Shown piece after piece: positions 38,302 to 46,992 of a DNA stretch of 64,000 nucleotides. Numbering within the stretch: position 1 is the stretch's first letter; every line of letters begins with the position of its first letter. The notes below the pieces were generated by a model. That model was not told where the DNA came from and did no database searches. It saw only the letters and a program-made list of their open reading frames with translations. Source of the stretch: Shimia_B sp038528385 (GTDB taxonomy: Bacteria > Pseudomonadota > Alphaproteobacteria > Rhodobacterales > Rhodobacteraceae); NCBI GenBank assembly GCA_038528385.1, contig JBCBET010000010.1, forward strand, positions 51,308-115,307, read 5' to 3'. Made by a program: the position numbers and the translations under genes.

Positions 38302-38457
38302 TCAGAAGTTGGTGTAGACCTGGACGGGCGGCTCGCCGTCGCTGCCGAGGCCCTCGCCCGTGAAGATGACAACGCCGAGCAGGATGGCCAGAACACCGCC
38401 GAGAACGCCGGCGCCGAGCCCTGCAAATGCCGGAACGTTTCGCGTGATGAAGCCCAT
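38302..38457 (-). CDS. Small single-helix membrane protein within the sox operon
   Basis: Encodes 51 residues: a basic start MGFITRN, one long glycine-rich helix (FAGLGAGVLGGVLAILLGVVIF) and a short acidic tail. GGAGG lies 10 bases before ATG 38457; a TTG at 38487 would add ten residues. It sits on the same strand between soxB (52 bp) and soxD (33 bp), so it is probably co-transcribed with them. I do not recognise a named family. The context suggests anchoring or assembly of the oxidase, which is an inference. Confidence 0.65.
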   Translation of the reverse strand: MGFITRNVPAFAGLGAGVLGGVLAILLGVVIFTGEGLGSDGEPPVQVYTNF

Positions 38458-38509
38458 GGGGTGGTTCCCTCCCTCGATGCATCCCAAAATAGGAGAAATG
38501 CCGCTGACA

Positions 38510-39754
38510 TCAATGCGCCACCCCCGCAGCCACGGATTCGTCGATGAAACGCCCTTCGCGGAAGCGATCCAGGCCGAATTCTGCGGTGAGCGGCGAATGC
38601 CCCTTGGCCATGAGCTCGGCCATGCCCCAGCCGGAGCCCGGGATGGCCTTGAACCCGCCCGTGCCCCAGCCGCAATTGATGAAGCAGTTCTCGAGCGGCG
38701 TCTTCGACAGGATCGGCGAACGGTCCCCGGTCATGTCCACGATCCCGCCCCACCAGCGCAGCATCTTGAGCCGCGAGATGATGGGGAAGGTCTCGACGAG
38801 CGCGCGCACGGTCTCCTCCACGTGGTGGAAGCTGCCGCGCTGTGTGTAATTGTTGAAGCCGTCCGCGCCGCCCCCGATGACCATCTCGCCCTTGTCGGAC
38901 TGGCTCATATAGCCGTGGACGGTGTTGGCCATGACGACGACGTCCATGCAGGGCTTGATCGGCTCGGAGACGAGCGCCTGCAGCGCGACGCTCTCGATGG
39001 GCAGCCGGAAGCCCGCCATCTCGGCCAGGACGCCCGAATGCCCGGCGACGACGATGCCCAATTTAGAACAATTTATTGCGCCTTTGGTGGTCTCGACGCC
39101 AGATACCTTTCCATTTTCCGACATCACGCCGGTGACTTCGCATTTCTGGATGATGTCCATCCCCATGTCCGAGCAGGCCCGGGCGTAGCCCCAGGCCACC
39201 GCGTCGTGGCGCGCCGTACCGCCCCGCGGTTGCCAGAGCGCGCCGAGCACGGGATAGCGCGGCCCGTCGATGGAGATGATCGGGCAAAGCTCCTTCACCC
39301 GCTCGGGGCCGATATACTCGGTGGCCACGCCCTGGAGCGCATTGGCGTGGGCGGTGCGCTTGTAGCCGCGGATCTCGTGCTCCGTCTGGGCGAGCATCAT
39401 GACGCCGCGCGGGGAAAACATGACGTTGTAATTGAGGTCTTGGCTCAGGTCTTCGTAAAGCGACCGCGCCTTCTCGTAGATCGCCGCCGACGCGTCTTGG
39501 AGGTAGTTTGAGCGGATAATGGTCGTGTTGCGCCCGGTATTGCCGCCGCCGAGCCAGCCCTTCTCGATGACCGCGACGTTGGTGATCCCGAAATTCTTGC
39601 CGAGGTAGTAGGCCGTGGCGAGGCCGTGGCCGCCGGCGCCCACGATGACGACGTCATAGGCTGATTTGGGCTCCGGCGAGCGCCAGGCCCGCTCCCACCC
39701 GCTGTGGAACCGCAAAGCCTCCCGCGCGACGGCAAAGGCTGAGTAGCGTTTCAT
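38510..39754 (-). CDS. soxB: Sarcosine oxidase subunit beta
   Basis: Encodes 414 residues. The FAD/Rossmann motif VIVGAGGHG occupies residues 36-44, followed by VIEKGWLGGGNTGRNTTIIRSNY. H183 in ARHDAVAWGY is at the expected position of the histidine that carries covalent FMN in this subunit. SoxB holds the sarcosine-oxidising site. It is the first gene of the soxB-orf51-soxD-soxA-soxG operon and is divergent from ccmI. Confidence 0.96.
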   Translation of the reverse strand: MKRYSAFAVAREALRFHSGWERAWRSPEPKSAYDVVIVGAGGHGLATAYYLGKNFGITNVAVIEKGWLGGGNTGRNTTIIRSNYLQDASAAIYEKARSLYEDLSQDLNYNVMFSPRGVMMLAQTEHEIRGYKRTAHANALQGVATEYIGPERVKELCPIISIDGPRYPVLGALWQPRGGTARHDAVAWGYARACSDMGMDIIQKCEVTGVMSENGKVSGVETTKGAINCSKLGIVVAGHSGVLAEMAGFRLPIESVALQALVSEPIKPCMDVVVMANTVHGYMSQSDKGEMVIGGGADGFNNYTQRGSFHHVEETVRALVETFPIISRLKMLRWWGGIVDMTGDRSPILSKTPLENCFINCGWGTGGFKAIPGSGWGMAELMAKGHSPLTAEFGLDRFREGRFIDESVAAGVAH

Positions 39755-39915
39755 CCACGTCCCTCCTCAAGGCTCACCCGTTTTAGCCGGACAGGTCCTC
39801 GGCCCATGACTAGGAGCGTCGGGCCATCGCGTGGATGCGACATAGGCGCTTGGGGCGCTGGGCTTTCGGTTCGCGGATGCGTGGCATACATGAACGAAAA
39901 GGGGGAAAACCACGC

Positions 39916-41118
39916 GTGTTCGTCTTCTGGACCATCGTCGGAACCATTACCACCGCGGCCATCCTAATCGTGGCCCTGACCGGCGTGCGCGCCGCGCCCG
40001 ACAGCGTGGACGAGAGCCGCGACGTCGACATCTACAAGGCGCAGCTCAAGGAAGTTGCGCGCGACCTCGAGCGCGGCACGATCACCGAGGCCGATGCCGA
40101 CGCCCTCAGGAGCGAGATCGCCCGACGCCTGCTCGCCGCCGATGCGCAGGCCAGCGACGCGCCGGGGCTGCGGACCGGCGGGCATGCGCTGCTGATCGGT
40201 GCGGGCCTCGCCACGGGGGCGCTGGCCATCGGCGTCTATCTCGGACTGGGCGTCCCGGGCTACGGTGACATGCCGCTTGCGGCGCGCATGGCCGCCATGG
40301 ATGCCCGCGCCGCAGAGCGCCCGAGCCAGTCAGCGGCGCAGGCGCAATACCGCGCCGCCGTGCCGAGGCCCGAGATTGACGAGGACTACCAGACGATCAT
40401 GGAGCGCCTGCGCGGCGCCGTGGCCGCGAACCCCGAGGATCAACGCGGCCTTGCCCTGCTGGCCCGGAACGAGGCGCGTATAGGCAACTTCGAGGCCGCC
40501 ATCGCTGCGCAGCGCCGCCTCATGGCGGTCCAGGGCGAGGCCGTCACCGGCGCCGATATCCGCGACCTGGCCGAGCTCATGATCGTGGCCACGGGCGGCT
40601 TCGTCTCCCCCCAGGCCGAGGCCGTGCTCCGCCGCGCGGCGGCCGCGGCACCGGAGGATGCGCCCACGCGCTACTACCTCGGCCTGATGTACAACCAGAC
40701 GGGCCGCGCGGACGAGGCCTTCGCCCTCTGGCAGCCGCTCCTCGAGGAGAGCGCGCCGTCCGATCCCTGGTACGACGCGATCCGGGAGCAGATCCCCCAG
40801 ACGGCCGCAGCTGCGGGGATCCGCTACGTCCTCCCAGAGGGGCGCGGGCCATCGCAGGCCGATCTGGCCGCCGCCGCCGAGCTAGAAGAGGCCGAGCGCG
40901 CCGAGATGATCGCCGGCATGGTCGCGGGGCTCGCCGAAAGGCTTGCCACGCAGGGCGGCCCGCCGGAAGATTGGGCGCAGCTCATCCGCTCCCAGGCCGT
41001 GCTTGGTAACGCGGCGCGCGCGCAGGCGATCCTCGACGAGGCGCGCGCGGTCTTTGCCGACCGCGCTGATGCCATGCGGCTCTTCGCCACCACCGCCGTG
41101 GAGACGGGCCTCGAATGA
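39916..41118 (+). CDS. ccmI: Cytochrome c biogenesis protein CcmI
   Basis: Encodes 400 residues from a GTG start (VFVFWTIVGTITT), chosen because it puts the first transmembrane helix at the N-terminus as in CcmI/CycH and has GGGGGA upstream. The frame is open back to 39835, so a longer start is possible. Two helices (about 4-21 and 90-108) flank a cytoplasmic DIYKAQLKEVARDLERG loop, followed by periplasmic TPR repeats. It chaperones apocytochrome c to the haem lyase. Its stop overlaps ruvX. Confidence 0.88.
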   Translation: MFVFWTIVGTITTAAILIVALTGVRAAPDSVDESRDVDIYKAQLKEVARDLERGTITEADADALRSEIARRLLAADAQASDAPGLRTGGHALLIGAGLATGALAIGVYLGLGVPGYGDMPLAARMAAMDARAAERPSQSAAQAQYRAAVPRPEIDEDYQTIMERLRGAVAANPEDQRGLALLARNEARIGNFEAAIAAQRRLMAVQGEAVTGADIRDLAELMIVATGGFVSPQAEAVLRRAAAAAPEDAPTRYYLGLMYNQTGRADEAFALWQPLLEESAPSDPWYDAIREQIPQTAAAAGIRYVLPEGRGPSQADLAAAAELEEAERAEMIAGMVAGLAERLATQGGPPEDWAQLIRSQAVLGNAARAQAILDEARAVFADRADAMRLFATTAVETGLE

Positions 41119-41594
41119 TCCTCGACGACATCGCCGATTTCCGCGCAGCGCTGCCCCCGGGCGCGCCCATCGCGGGCCTCGACCTCGGCACTCACACCAT
41201 CGGCATCGCGCTCTCGGACAGGCGGCTCAGCGTGGCCACCCCTCTCGACACCGTGCGGCGCAAGAAATTCTCGCAGGACGCGGCTCGTCTGCTGGCAACG
41301 CTCGCCGCGCGCGAGGCCGCGGGCATCGTCCTGGGTCTGCCGCGCAACATGGACGGCAGTGAAGGCCCCCGCTGCCAAGCCACCCGCGCCTTCGCGCGCA
41401 ACCTGACCGCGCTCACAGACCTTCCGATCACCTTCTGGGACGAACGGCTGAGCACCGTGGCCGCGGAACGGGCCCTCCTTGAGGCAGATACGACGCGCAA
41501 ACGTCGCGCGGAGATCATCGATCAGGTCGCCGCCGCGTATATTCTACAAGGGGCGCTGGACAGATTACAGTATCTGGGTGATGAAGTGTCATGA
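41115..41594 (+). CDS. ruvX: YqgF/RuvX-family Holliday-junction resolvase-like nuclease
   Basis: Encodes 159 residues with an RNase H fold: GLDLGTHTIGIALSD (catalytic D23), VLGLPRNMDGSEGP, and FWDERLSTVAAER carrying a conserved acidic residue. The family takes part in 16S rRNA maturation and possibly junction resolution. It is coupled on both sides by ATGA overlaps with ccmI and the DUF1289 gene. Confidence 0.94.
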   Translation: MILDDIADFRAALPPGAPIAGLDLGTHTIGIALSDRRLSVATPLDTVRRKKFSQDAARLLATLAAREAAGIVLGLPRNMDGSEGPRCQATRAFARNLTALTDLPITFWDERLSTVAAERALLEADTTRKRRAEIIDQVAAAYILQGALDRLQYLGDEVS

Positions 41595-41839
41595 GCGACG
41601 ATATCTTGAATCAGTCCGAGACGGTTTGGAGCCGCGAGGAGGTGGAGAGCCCCTGCGTGAAGCTCTGCACCATTCACCCTGTGGAGAAGATTTGTATTGG
41701 TTGCCTGCGTTCGCTCGACGAGATCGGCGGCTGGGGTGGTATGACGCCCGAAGCGCGCCGCGCCGTCATGGCGGAGCTGCCCTCCCGCGCGCCTCGGCTC
41801 AAGACGCGCCGCGGGGGCCGGGCCAGCCGCGCGGGCTGA
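41591..41839 (+). CDS. DUF1289 protein
   Basis: Encodes 82 residues. The four-cysteine block SPCVKLCTIHPVEKICIGCL defines DUF1289 and could bind a metal. The function is unknown. The start overlaps the ruvX stop (ATGA at 41591-41594), and the last bases approach the convergent dioxygenase-like gene within 3 bp. Confidence 0.9.
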   Translation: MSDDILNQSETVWSREEVESPCVKLCTIHPVEKICIGCLRSLDEIGGWGGMTPEARRAVMAELPSRAPRLKTRRGGRASRAG

Positions 41840-41842
41840 CGC

Positions 41843-42577
41843 TTACGGCGGCGAGAGCCAGTCCTCCCCCGCGAATGCCGGCCTGAAATAGACGATCATC
41901 CTGCCATCCGACGGTCCCGCATCCCACGGCGCGACGCCGTGGAGCGTGAGCCGGTGGAGCCGCGTCGCCTCCCCGGGCTTGCCCGGGAGCGGGACACGCT
42001 CGCAGGTCTCGAAGCAGCGCCGGCGCGCCGCGTGGTAGGTCTCCGTCAGGTCCACCTCGGACCAACGTGCGGGCGGCTCGCCCTCCAGCGCCGCAGCGAA
42101 GGCCGCGCGCATGATCTCGTGGCTCCCCTCCCAGACGACGAGCGGGCTCGCCCCCGCCGGGCAGGCATTGAGAGGCAGCCCGAGCACGAAGGCATGGGGT
42201 TCCTGCATGAAGCGCCGCCGCTCCGGGCCCACGGGCAGGAGCCCGTCCACATGGGCCGCATCCCTCAGGCGGCGAAAGCGGTGCGCGGCTACGCTCTCGT
42301 CCGCGTCGCGCTGCGGATAGCCGGAATAAACGATGGAGAGCTGTCCCGCATCCCAGGGGTAATCGCCCAGCATGTCCGGCAAGGGCGGCCCGCCCGGAAC
42401 GGCCCCGCGCGCATCGTTGGGCAGCACGTTGACCCCGGCAAACCATGTCTCGCCGTGCCGGAGCCAGGCCGCGCGCGCGTCAGGGTCCCCGGCGATGGCG
42501 TCGGCCACGGGTCGCACGGCCTCGAGCCAGGGGGCGAGGCCCGGGACGGTGAACCGCTCCCAGCCCGGCCCGCTCAC
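41843..42577 (-). CDS. Putative Fe(II)/2-oxoglutarate-type dioxygenase-like protein
   Basis: Encodes 244 residues from a GTG start that overlaps the upstream tauE-like stop (GTGA). The frame continues far upstream in the antisense of that gene, but the overlap defines the likely start. AAHVDG offers an H-x-D pair, and a distal His (THRLTLHGVAPWD-like region, LHRLTLHGVAP) plus a conserved Arg (IVYFRPAF) could complete a phytanoyl-CoA-dioxygenase-like metal and oxoglutarate site. VVWEGSHEIM is also typical of that fold. Family assignment is by pattern only. Confidence 0.55.
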   Translation of the reverse strand: MSGPGWERFTVPGLAPWLEAVRPVADAIAGDPDARAAWLRHGETWFAGVNVLPNDARGAVPGGPPLPDMLGDYPWDAGQLSIVYSGYPQRDADESVAAHRFRRLRDAAHVDGLLPVGPERRRFMQEPHAFVLGLPLNACPAGASPLVVWEGSHEIMRAAFAAALEGEPPARWSEVDLTETYHAARRRCFETCERVPLPGKPGEATRLHRLTLHGVAPWDAGPSDGRMIVYFRPAFAGEDWLSPP

Positions 42578-43392
42578 GGCGCGAGCACTTCGAGGACCAT
42601 GTTGCCCGCGACGAGAAGGAGAAAGGCGCCGAAGACGCGCTTGAGCTGCCCGGCGGGGAGGGCATGGGCGATGCGCGCGCCATAGGGCGCGGTGAGGACC
42701 GTCATGGGCACGATGATGGCAAAGCCCACGAGGTTGATCGCACCCACAGTAAAGGGCGGCACGGGGCCCGAGACCTCCACGAAGAGAAAGCCCAGCACCG
42801 CGGGCGCCGCGATGGCCACGCCAAATCCCGCCGCCGTGGCCACGGCGCGGTGGATCGGCACGCCGAAGAGCGTCATCGTGGGCACCCCGAAGGAGCCACC
42901 GCCTATGCCCATGAGCACGGACAAAAGCCCCATGACCCCGGCGGCCGCGCGGCCACCCCACCCCACGGGGAGCACGGGGCCGAGCCGCCAGCTGCTCTGC
43001 CCCAGCGCCATGTAGAGGCCCACGAGGGCCGCGAGCCCGCCGAAGATGAGCTGCAGCGCCCCGGAACCGAGCTGCGCCGCCGTCAGCACGCCGAGCGCCG
43101 CGCCCACCACGAGGCCAGGCGCCCAGGCGCGCAAGATGTCCCAATCCACGGCGCCTTTCTTGTTGTGAGAGGCCGCGGAGCGCCACGAGGTGACAACGAC
43201 GGTCGCAAGCGAGGTTGCCACGCAAAGCTGCATGACCTCCGGTCCGTCGAAGCCCAGCGCGCGAAAGCTGTAGAGAAACGCGGGCACGAGGACGATCCCG
43301 CCCCCCACGCCCAAAAGGCCCGCGAGGATGCCCGCGAAGGCACCGATCGCCAGAAGTGCGCCCGCGATGGGCAGAAGGCCCGTCCAGTCCAT
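42574..43392 (-). CDS. TauE/SafE-family membrane permease (second copy)
   Basis: Encodes 272 residues with about eight hydrophobic segments and the GLLGVGGGIVLVPAFLY and MGIGGGSFGVPTMTLFG half-repeats typical of TauE/SafE. It may move sulfite, sulfoacetate or another anion. It is clearly distinct in sequence from the copy at 8355. It lies 3 bp downstream of dusA and is coupled to the dioxygenase-like gene. Confidence 0.88.
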   Translation of the reverse strand: MDWTGLLPIAGALLAIGAFAGILAGLLGVGGGIVLVPAFLYSFRALGFDGPEVMQLCVATSLATVVVTSWRSAASHNKKGAVDWDILRAWAPGLVVGAALGVLTAAQLGSGALQLIFGGLAALVGLYMALGQSSWRLGPVLPVGWGGRAAAGVMGLLSVLMGIGGGSFGVPTMTLFGVPIHRAVATAAGFGVAIAAPAVLGFLFVEVSGPVPPFTVGAINLVGFAIIVPMTVLTAPYGARIAHALPAGQLKRVFGAFLLLVAGNMVLEVLAP

Positions 43393-43395
43393 GGA

Positions 43396-44391
43396 TCAGG
43401 CGGCCGCGTCGGCCCGCGCGCCCGTGACGGCTTCACGCGCCTGAGCGAGGAGCGCGAGGCCTGCCCCCTCCCGCGTGGCGCCTTCCGACAGGATGCGCCG
43501 CCAGGCCCGCGCGCCGGGCTGGCCCGCATAGAGCCCGAGCATGTGCCGCGTCACCTGATGGAGGCTGCCGCCGCTTTGCAGATGCCTTGCGATGTAGGGC
43601 TCCATTTCGTCGAGCACCTCCTCGCGGCTGCGCTGGAGGCCTGCGCCGAAGAGGCGCGTATCGGCGTCCATGAGGAGATCGGCTGGCCTGTGATAGGCTG
43701 CGCGGCCCACCATGACGCCCGCCATGTGCGCGAGATGGGCCTCGGCGTCTTCGAGGCTTTCGACGCCGCCGTTGATCGCGAGCGAGAGGCCCGGGAAGGC
43801 GCGCGCCATCTCGTAGACGAGATCGTAATCGAGAGGCGGGATGTCCCGGTTTTCCTTTGGGCTCAGCCCCTTGAGCCACGCCTTGCGCGCATGGATCGTC
43901 ACCTGCCGCAGCCCCGTCGACTGCAACGTCTCGAGAAAGGCTGGCAGCACCTCCGCGGGCTCTTGGTTATCGACGCCGATGCGGCATTTCACCGTCACCG
44001 GGATCTTCACGGCGGCGGCCATGGCAGCGACGCAGGCGGCCACGCGCGCGGGCTCCTTCATCAGCACGGCGCCGAAGGTGCCCGATTGCACGCGATCCGA
44101 CGGGCAGCCGACATTGAGGTTCACCTCCGCGTAGCCTGCCTCCTCCGCCATGCGTGCGGCCTGGGCCAGCTCGCCGGGCTCGGAGCCGCCGAGTTGCAAC
44201 GCCAACGGATGCTCCGCGGGGTCATGGTCCAGCAGCCTGAGCGCCCCGCCCCGCACGAGGGCGGCAGACGTCACCATCTCGGTATAGAGCCGTGTGTGGC
44301 GCGTGAACTGCCGGTGAAACATCCGGCAATGCCTGTCCGTCCACGCCATCATAGGGGCACAGGATAATCTAGCGTGTTGATTTATTTGCAT
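43396..44391 (-). CDS. dusA: tRNA-dihydrouridine synthase A
   Basis: Encodes 331 residues. The conserved start APMMAWTDRHCRMFHR, the catalytic loop NVGCPSDRVQSG (C96) and VKCRIGVDN identify DusA, an FMN enzyme that reduces uridine 20/20a in the tRNA D-loop. The gene is intact. Its 5' end is where the mobile island begins; the first ten codons (MQINQHARLS) may be supplied by the island, which would restore the reading frame. Confidence 0.95.
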   Translation of the reverse strand: MQINQHARLSCAPMMAWTDRHCRMFHRQFTRHTRLYTEMVTSAALVRGGALRLLDHDPAEHPLALQLGGSEPGELAQAARMAEEAGYAEVNLNVGCPSDRVQSGTFGAVLMKEPARVAACVAAMAAAVKIPVTVKCRIGVDNQEPAEVLPAFLETLQSTGLRQVTIHARKAWLKGLSPKENRDIPPLDYDLVYEMARAFPGLSLAINGGVESLEDAEAHLAHMAGVMVGRAAYHRPADLLMDADTRLFGAGLQRSREEVLDEMEPYIARHLQSGGSLHQVTRHMLGLYAGQPGARAWRRILSEGATREGAGLALLAQAREAVTGARADAAA

Positions 44392-44400
44392 TTTTTGTGT
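44320..44400. other. Probable island attachment junction at the 5' end of dusA
   Basis: The integrase gene starts about 110 bp from the dusA start codon and is transcribed away from it. dusA-associated integrases recombine inside the conserved first codons of dusA (here the part coding APMMAWTDRHCR). The exact crossover cannot be read because the other junction lies beyond the window; no second copy of this stretch was found before position 64,000. Base composition becomes AT-richer at 44360-44420. Confidence 0.45.
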
Positions 44401-44504
44401 ATCTTCAAACTGTTGGCGGCGGATGCTGCAACGCTGGAATACGCCCCAATATCCCCGAATTTGCCCCTCTACGACGACTCATTGCACACACAGCGCACAC
44501 GAAA

Positions 44505-45593
44505 ATGGCCTCCATCACCAAGCTCCCCTCCGGTGCATACCGGGTCCAGATCAGACGAAAGGGCCGCTACGCGAGCGAGACGTTCCTCCGCCGCGACGAC
44601 GCCCATCGTTGGGCCCGCCAGGCGGAGACCCGGGTCGATCAGGGGCTGGCGCCGAACAAGTCGTCCGTTTCCCGCCTCCAGACCTTTGGCGACCTCATCG
44701 ATCTTCATATAACCGATATGTGCGAGGTAGGGAAACCGCCGCGTCGCAGCAAGGCCGCCACGCTTACGACGCTCAAGCGCGATCTGGGCAAGGAGAAAAT
44801 CGGGCACCTCGACCGGCAGAAGCTTATCGACTACGGCAAGATGCGTGCGGAGCAAGGTGCGGGCCCGGTCACTCTCGGGATCGACATCGGCGTGATCAAG
44901 ATGATCATCACCCATGCTGCAGCCGTGCACGGCCTCGACATCTCTCCGGAACCCGTCGATCTGGCGCGCGTGGCGCTTAAGCGTCTCGGCCTGATCGGCA
45001 AAGGCACAGAGCGGGATCGTCGCCCTACCACGGACGAGCTGAACCGCCTCTTTCGCTGCTTCGATGACAACGAACGCCTGACCCTGCCGATGACCCGGAT
45101 CGTGAAGTTCGCGGTTGCCACGGCCATGAGGCTCGACGAGATCTGCCGGGTCGAATGGAGCGATCTCGATGTCGACCGCCGCATGCTCCTGATCCGCGAC
45201 CGTAAGGACCCACGCAACAAGACCGGCAACGACCAGCGGATCCCCCTTTTCGCCGCCACCGGGTTCGACGCCTGGGCGCTGGTCACAGAACAGGCGAGGC
45301 ATCTGGGTCACGCCAACGGGCGGATCTTTCCCTACAACTCCAAATCGGTCGGGACAGCCTTCCGGCGCGCCTGCGTCGAGGTCAGTGTCAAAGACCTTCA
45401 TTTCCATGACTTGCGCCACGAAGGCACAAGCCGCCTTTTCGAGGCAGGCTTCGCCATAGAACAGGTCGCACTCGTCACCGGCCACAAGGACTGGAAGATG
45501 CTGCGCCGCTACACGCATATCAGGCCCGAAGCCCTGCATCGGCTGGCCGCCTCGCGCGCGCCATTCCCGTCCGGGAACCTTGCAGCCGAGTGA
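44505..45593 (+). CDS. Tyrosine-type site-specific integrase, dusA-associated
   Basis: Encodes 362 residues from ATG 44505 (a GTG at 44397 would add 36 residues). An N-terminal arm-binding and SAM-like domain (about 1-160) precedes the catalytic domain with R209 (ATAMRLDEIC), a likely K234, H301 and R304 (HDLRHEG), H327 (GHKDW) and nucleophile Y336 (LRRYTH). All catalytic residues are intact. Its place next to dusA suggests it directs insertion there. A conserved leader repeat starts about 30 bp after its stop. Confidence 0.93.
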   Translation: MASITKLPSGAYRVQIRRKGRYASETFLRRDDAHRWARQAETRVDQGLAPNKSSVSRLQTFGDLIDLHITDMCEVGKPPRRSKAATLTTLKRDLGKEKIGHLDRQKLIDYGKMRAEQGAGPVTLGIDIGVIKMIITHAAAVHGLDISPEPVDLARVALKRLGLIGKGTERDRRPTTDELNRLFRCFDDNERLTLPMTRIVKFAVATAMRLDEICRVEWSDLDVDRRMLLIRDRKDPRNKTGNDQRIPLFAATGFDAWALVTEQARHLGHANGRIFPYNSKSVGTAFRRACVEVSVKDLHFHDLRHEGTSRLFEAGFAIEQVALVTGHKDWKMLRRYTHIRPEALHRLAASRAPFPSGNLAAE

Positions 45594-45625
45594 TCCGAGA
45601 GTCAGAGGGACGCCGTCCCGGCCCA

Positions 45626-45675
45626 TGACGGGTTTGGAGGTCGAGAGAGAGGCTCCCGGCCGCCCGTCGCGGAGG
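45626..45675 (+). promoter_or_regulatory. Island leader repeat, copy 1 (before DUF932)
   Basis: This stretch begins TGACGGGTTTGGAGGTC, continues GAGAGAGGCTCCCGGC and ends in a Shine-Dalgarno-like GTCGCGGAGG seven bases before the DUF932 start. A near-identical copy stands at 48281-48330 before the ParB-like gene. Resemblance extends weakly some 25 bp further upstream. A shared regulatory leader is likely; whether it is a promoter, an operator or a translational element cannot be read. Confidence 0.8.
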
Positions 45676-45682
45676 TTTCCAA

Positions 45683-46876
45683 ATGAACACCGAGATCAGC
45701 GATGCCGGGCGTGACATGAGCGGCGGCTACAAGGTGGATGTGTCGCGCGGCACGAACGTGGACCGCGTGTCTTCCGAGTGGTTCTCGCGGCCGGATGACG
45801 AGCGGTATCTGTCGCTCGACAGCCTTTTCGCCTCGGTCAAGGGACGGGCGGAGCGGAGCCGCACGCGGACGGTGGAGAGCGCGGCGATCCGGGTCGAGGC
45901 ACATCGCGACGACCCGGAGAAGCTGGGCCTTGTCCTGCCGGGCGCGGATGAGCCCATCGCGCCGACGCATTGGTCCTTCGGCCAGCTCTCGAGCCTCGTG
46001 GGCGCGCCCGCGGCCTATCTGCGGCAACTTCCCGCGCCGCTGGCCGGGATCAACCTGCAATACGGCCTGACCAACCACCGGGCCGAGCAGATCAAGACGA
46101 TGGAAGTTGCGGATGGCCGTACGGAACTCCGTGCCGTGACCGGCCCCGACTATGGCCGCATCTACGACCATGAACTGGTCTCCGCCGTGCAGCGGATCGC
46201 GGGTAACGGCACCGGCGACACCCGCTGGAAGGTCCCTGGCGTGCTCGACTGGTCGACCGGCATCTACAACCCTCGAGTGGATGTGACGAAGGAGACGACG
46301 ACCCTCTACGCCTCGGACCGCGACGTGTTCCTGTTCCTCGTCGACGATCTGAACCCCATCGAGGCGGGGCTGCTGCCTGATGGCTCGCCCGACCTCTATT
46401 TTCGGGGGTTCTACTGCTGGAATTCCGAGGTTGGCGCCAAGACGCTCGGCATCGCCAGCTTCTATCTGCGCGCGGTCTGCCAGAACCGCAACCTCTGGGG
46501 CGTCGAGGACTTCCAGGAGATCACCATCCGGCACTCGAAATACGCCGCGTCCCGCTTCGCCCACGAGGCCGCCCCCGCGCTCAGCCGCTTCGCCGAGTCC
46601 TCGCCCGCGCCGTTCATCGACGGCATCCGCGCGGCGCGGGCGAAGATCGTCGCGCGTTCGGACGACGACCGGCAGGACTTCCTGCGCAAGCGCGGTTTCT
46701 CGAAGGCAGAGACGGGGCGGATCGTCGAGACGGTGCTGGCCGAGGAAGGCCGCCCGCCCGAGAGCGTCTTCGACTTCGTGCAAGGGATCACGGCGGTCGC
46801 CCGGTCGAAGCCGCAGCAGGATGCGCGGCTGGTGATGGAGGGGAAGGCGAAGGCGATGTTGGAAAGCGTCTTATAG
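45683..46876 (+). CDS. DUF932 mobile-element protein
   Basis: Encodes 397 residues of the DUF932/phage-plasmid-like family. Recognisable stretches are LVGAPAAYLRQLPAPLAG, TGPDYGRIYDHELV and NRNLWGVEDFQEITIRHS. The family is common on plasmids, phages and integrative elements of alphaproteobacteria; its biochemical role is not established. The start is set by the leader repeat and SD just upstream. It belongs to the island backbone. Confidence 0.88.
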   Translation: MNTEISDAGRDMSGGYKVDVSRGTNVDRVSSEWFSRPDDERYLSLDSLFASVKGRAERSRTRTVESAAIRVEAHRDDPEKLGLVLPGADEPIAPTHWSFGQLSSLVGAPAAYLRQLPAPLAGINLQYGLTNHRAEQIKTMEVADGRTELRAVTGPDYGRIYDHELVSAVQRIAGNGTGDTRWKVPGVLDWSTGIYNPRVDVTKETTTLYASDRDVFLFLVDDLNPIEAGLLPDGSPDLYFRGFYCWNSEVGAKTLGIASFYLRAVCQNRNLWGVEDFQEITIRHSKYAASRFAHEAAPALSRFAESSPAPFIDGIRAARAKIVARSDDDRQDFLRKRGFSKAETGRIVETVLAEEGRPPESVFDFVQGITAVARSKPQQDARLVMEGKAKAMLESVL

Positions 46877-46992
46877 GTTGCTGAAAAACGTCCAGATTCA
46901 GCCGTCGAGTTTGTCGCAACGTCAGACCTCAACAGGTCAAAACGCCAGTGAAGCTACAACGGCAAGACTTGGGAGGAAATGTGCTTCTAGGT

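Noticed and set aside
42578..43225. Upstream extension of the dioxygenase-like gene
   Set aside because: It overlaps the TauE-like gene in another frame; the GTG overlapping the TauE stop is the natural start.
44300..44510. tRNA gene as integration target
   Set aside because: No cloverleaf or CCA-end sequence is visible; the junction is at dusA.
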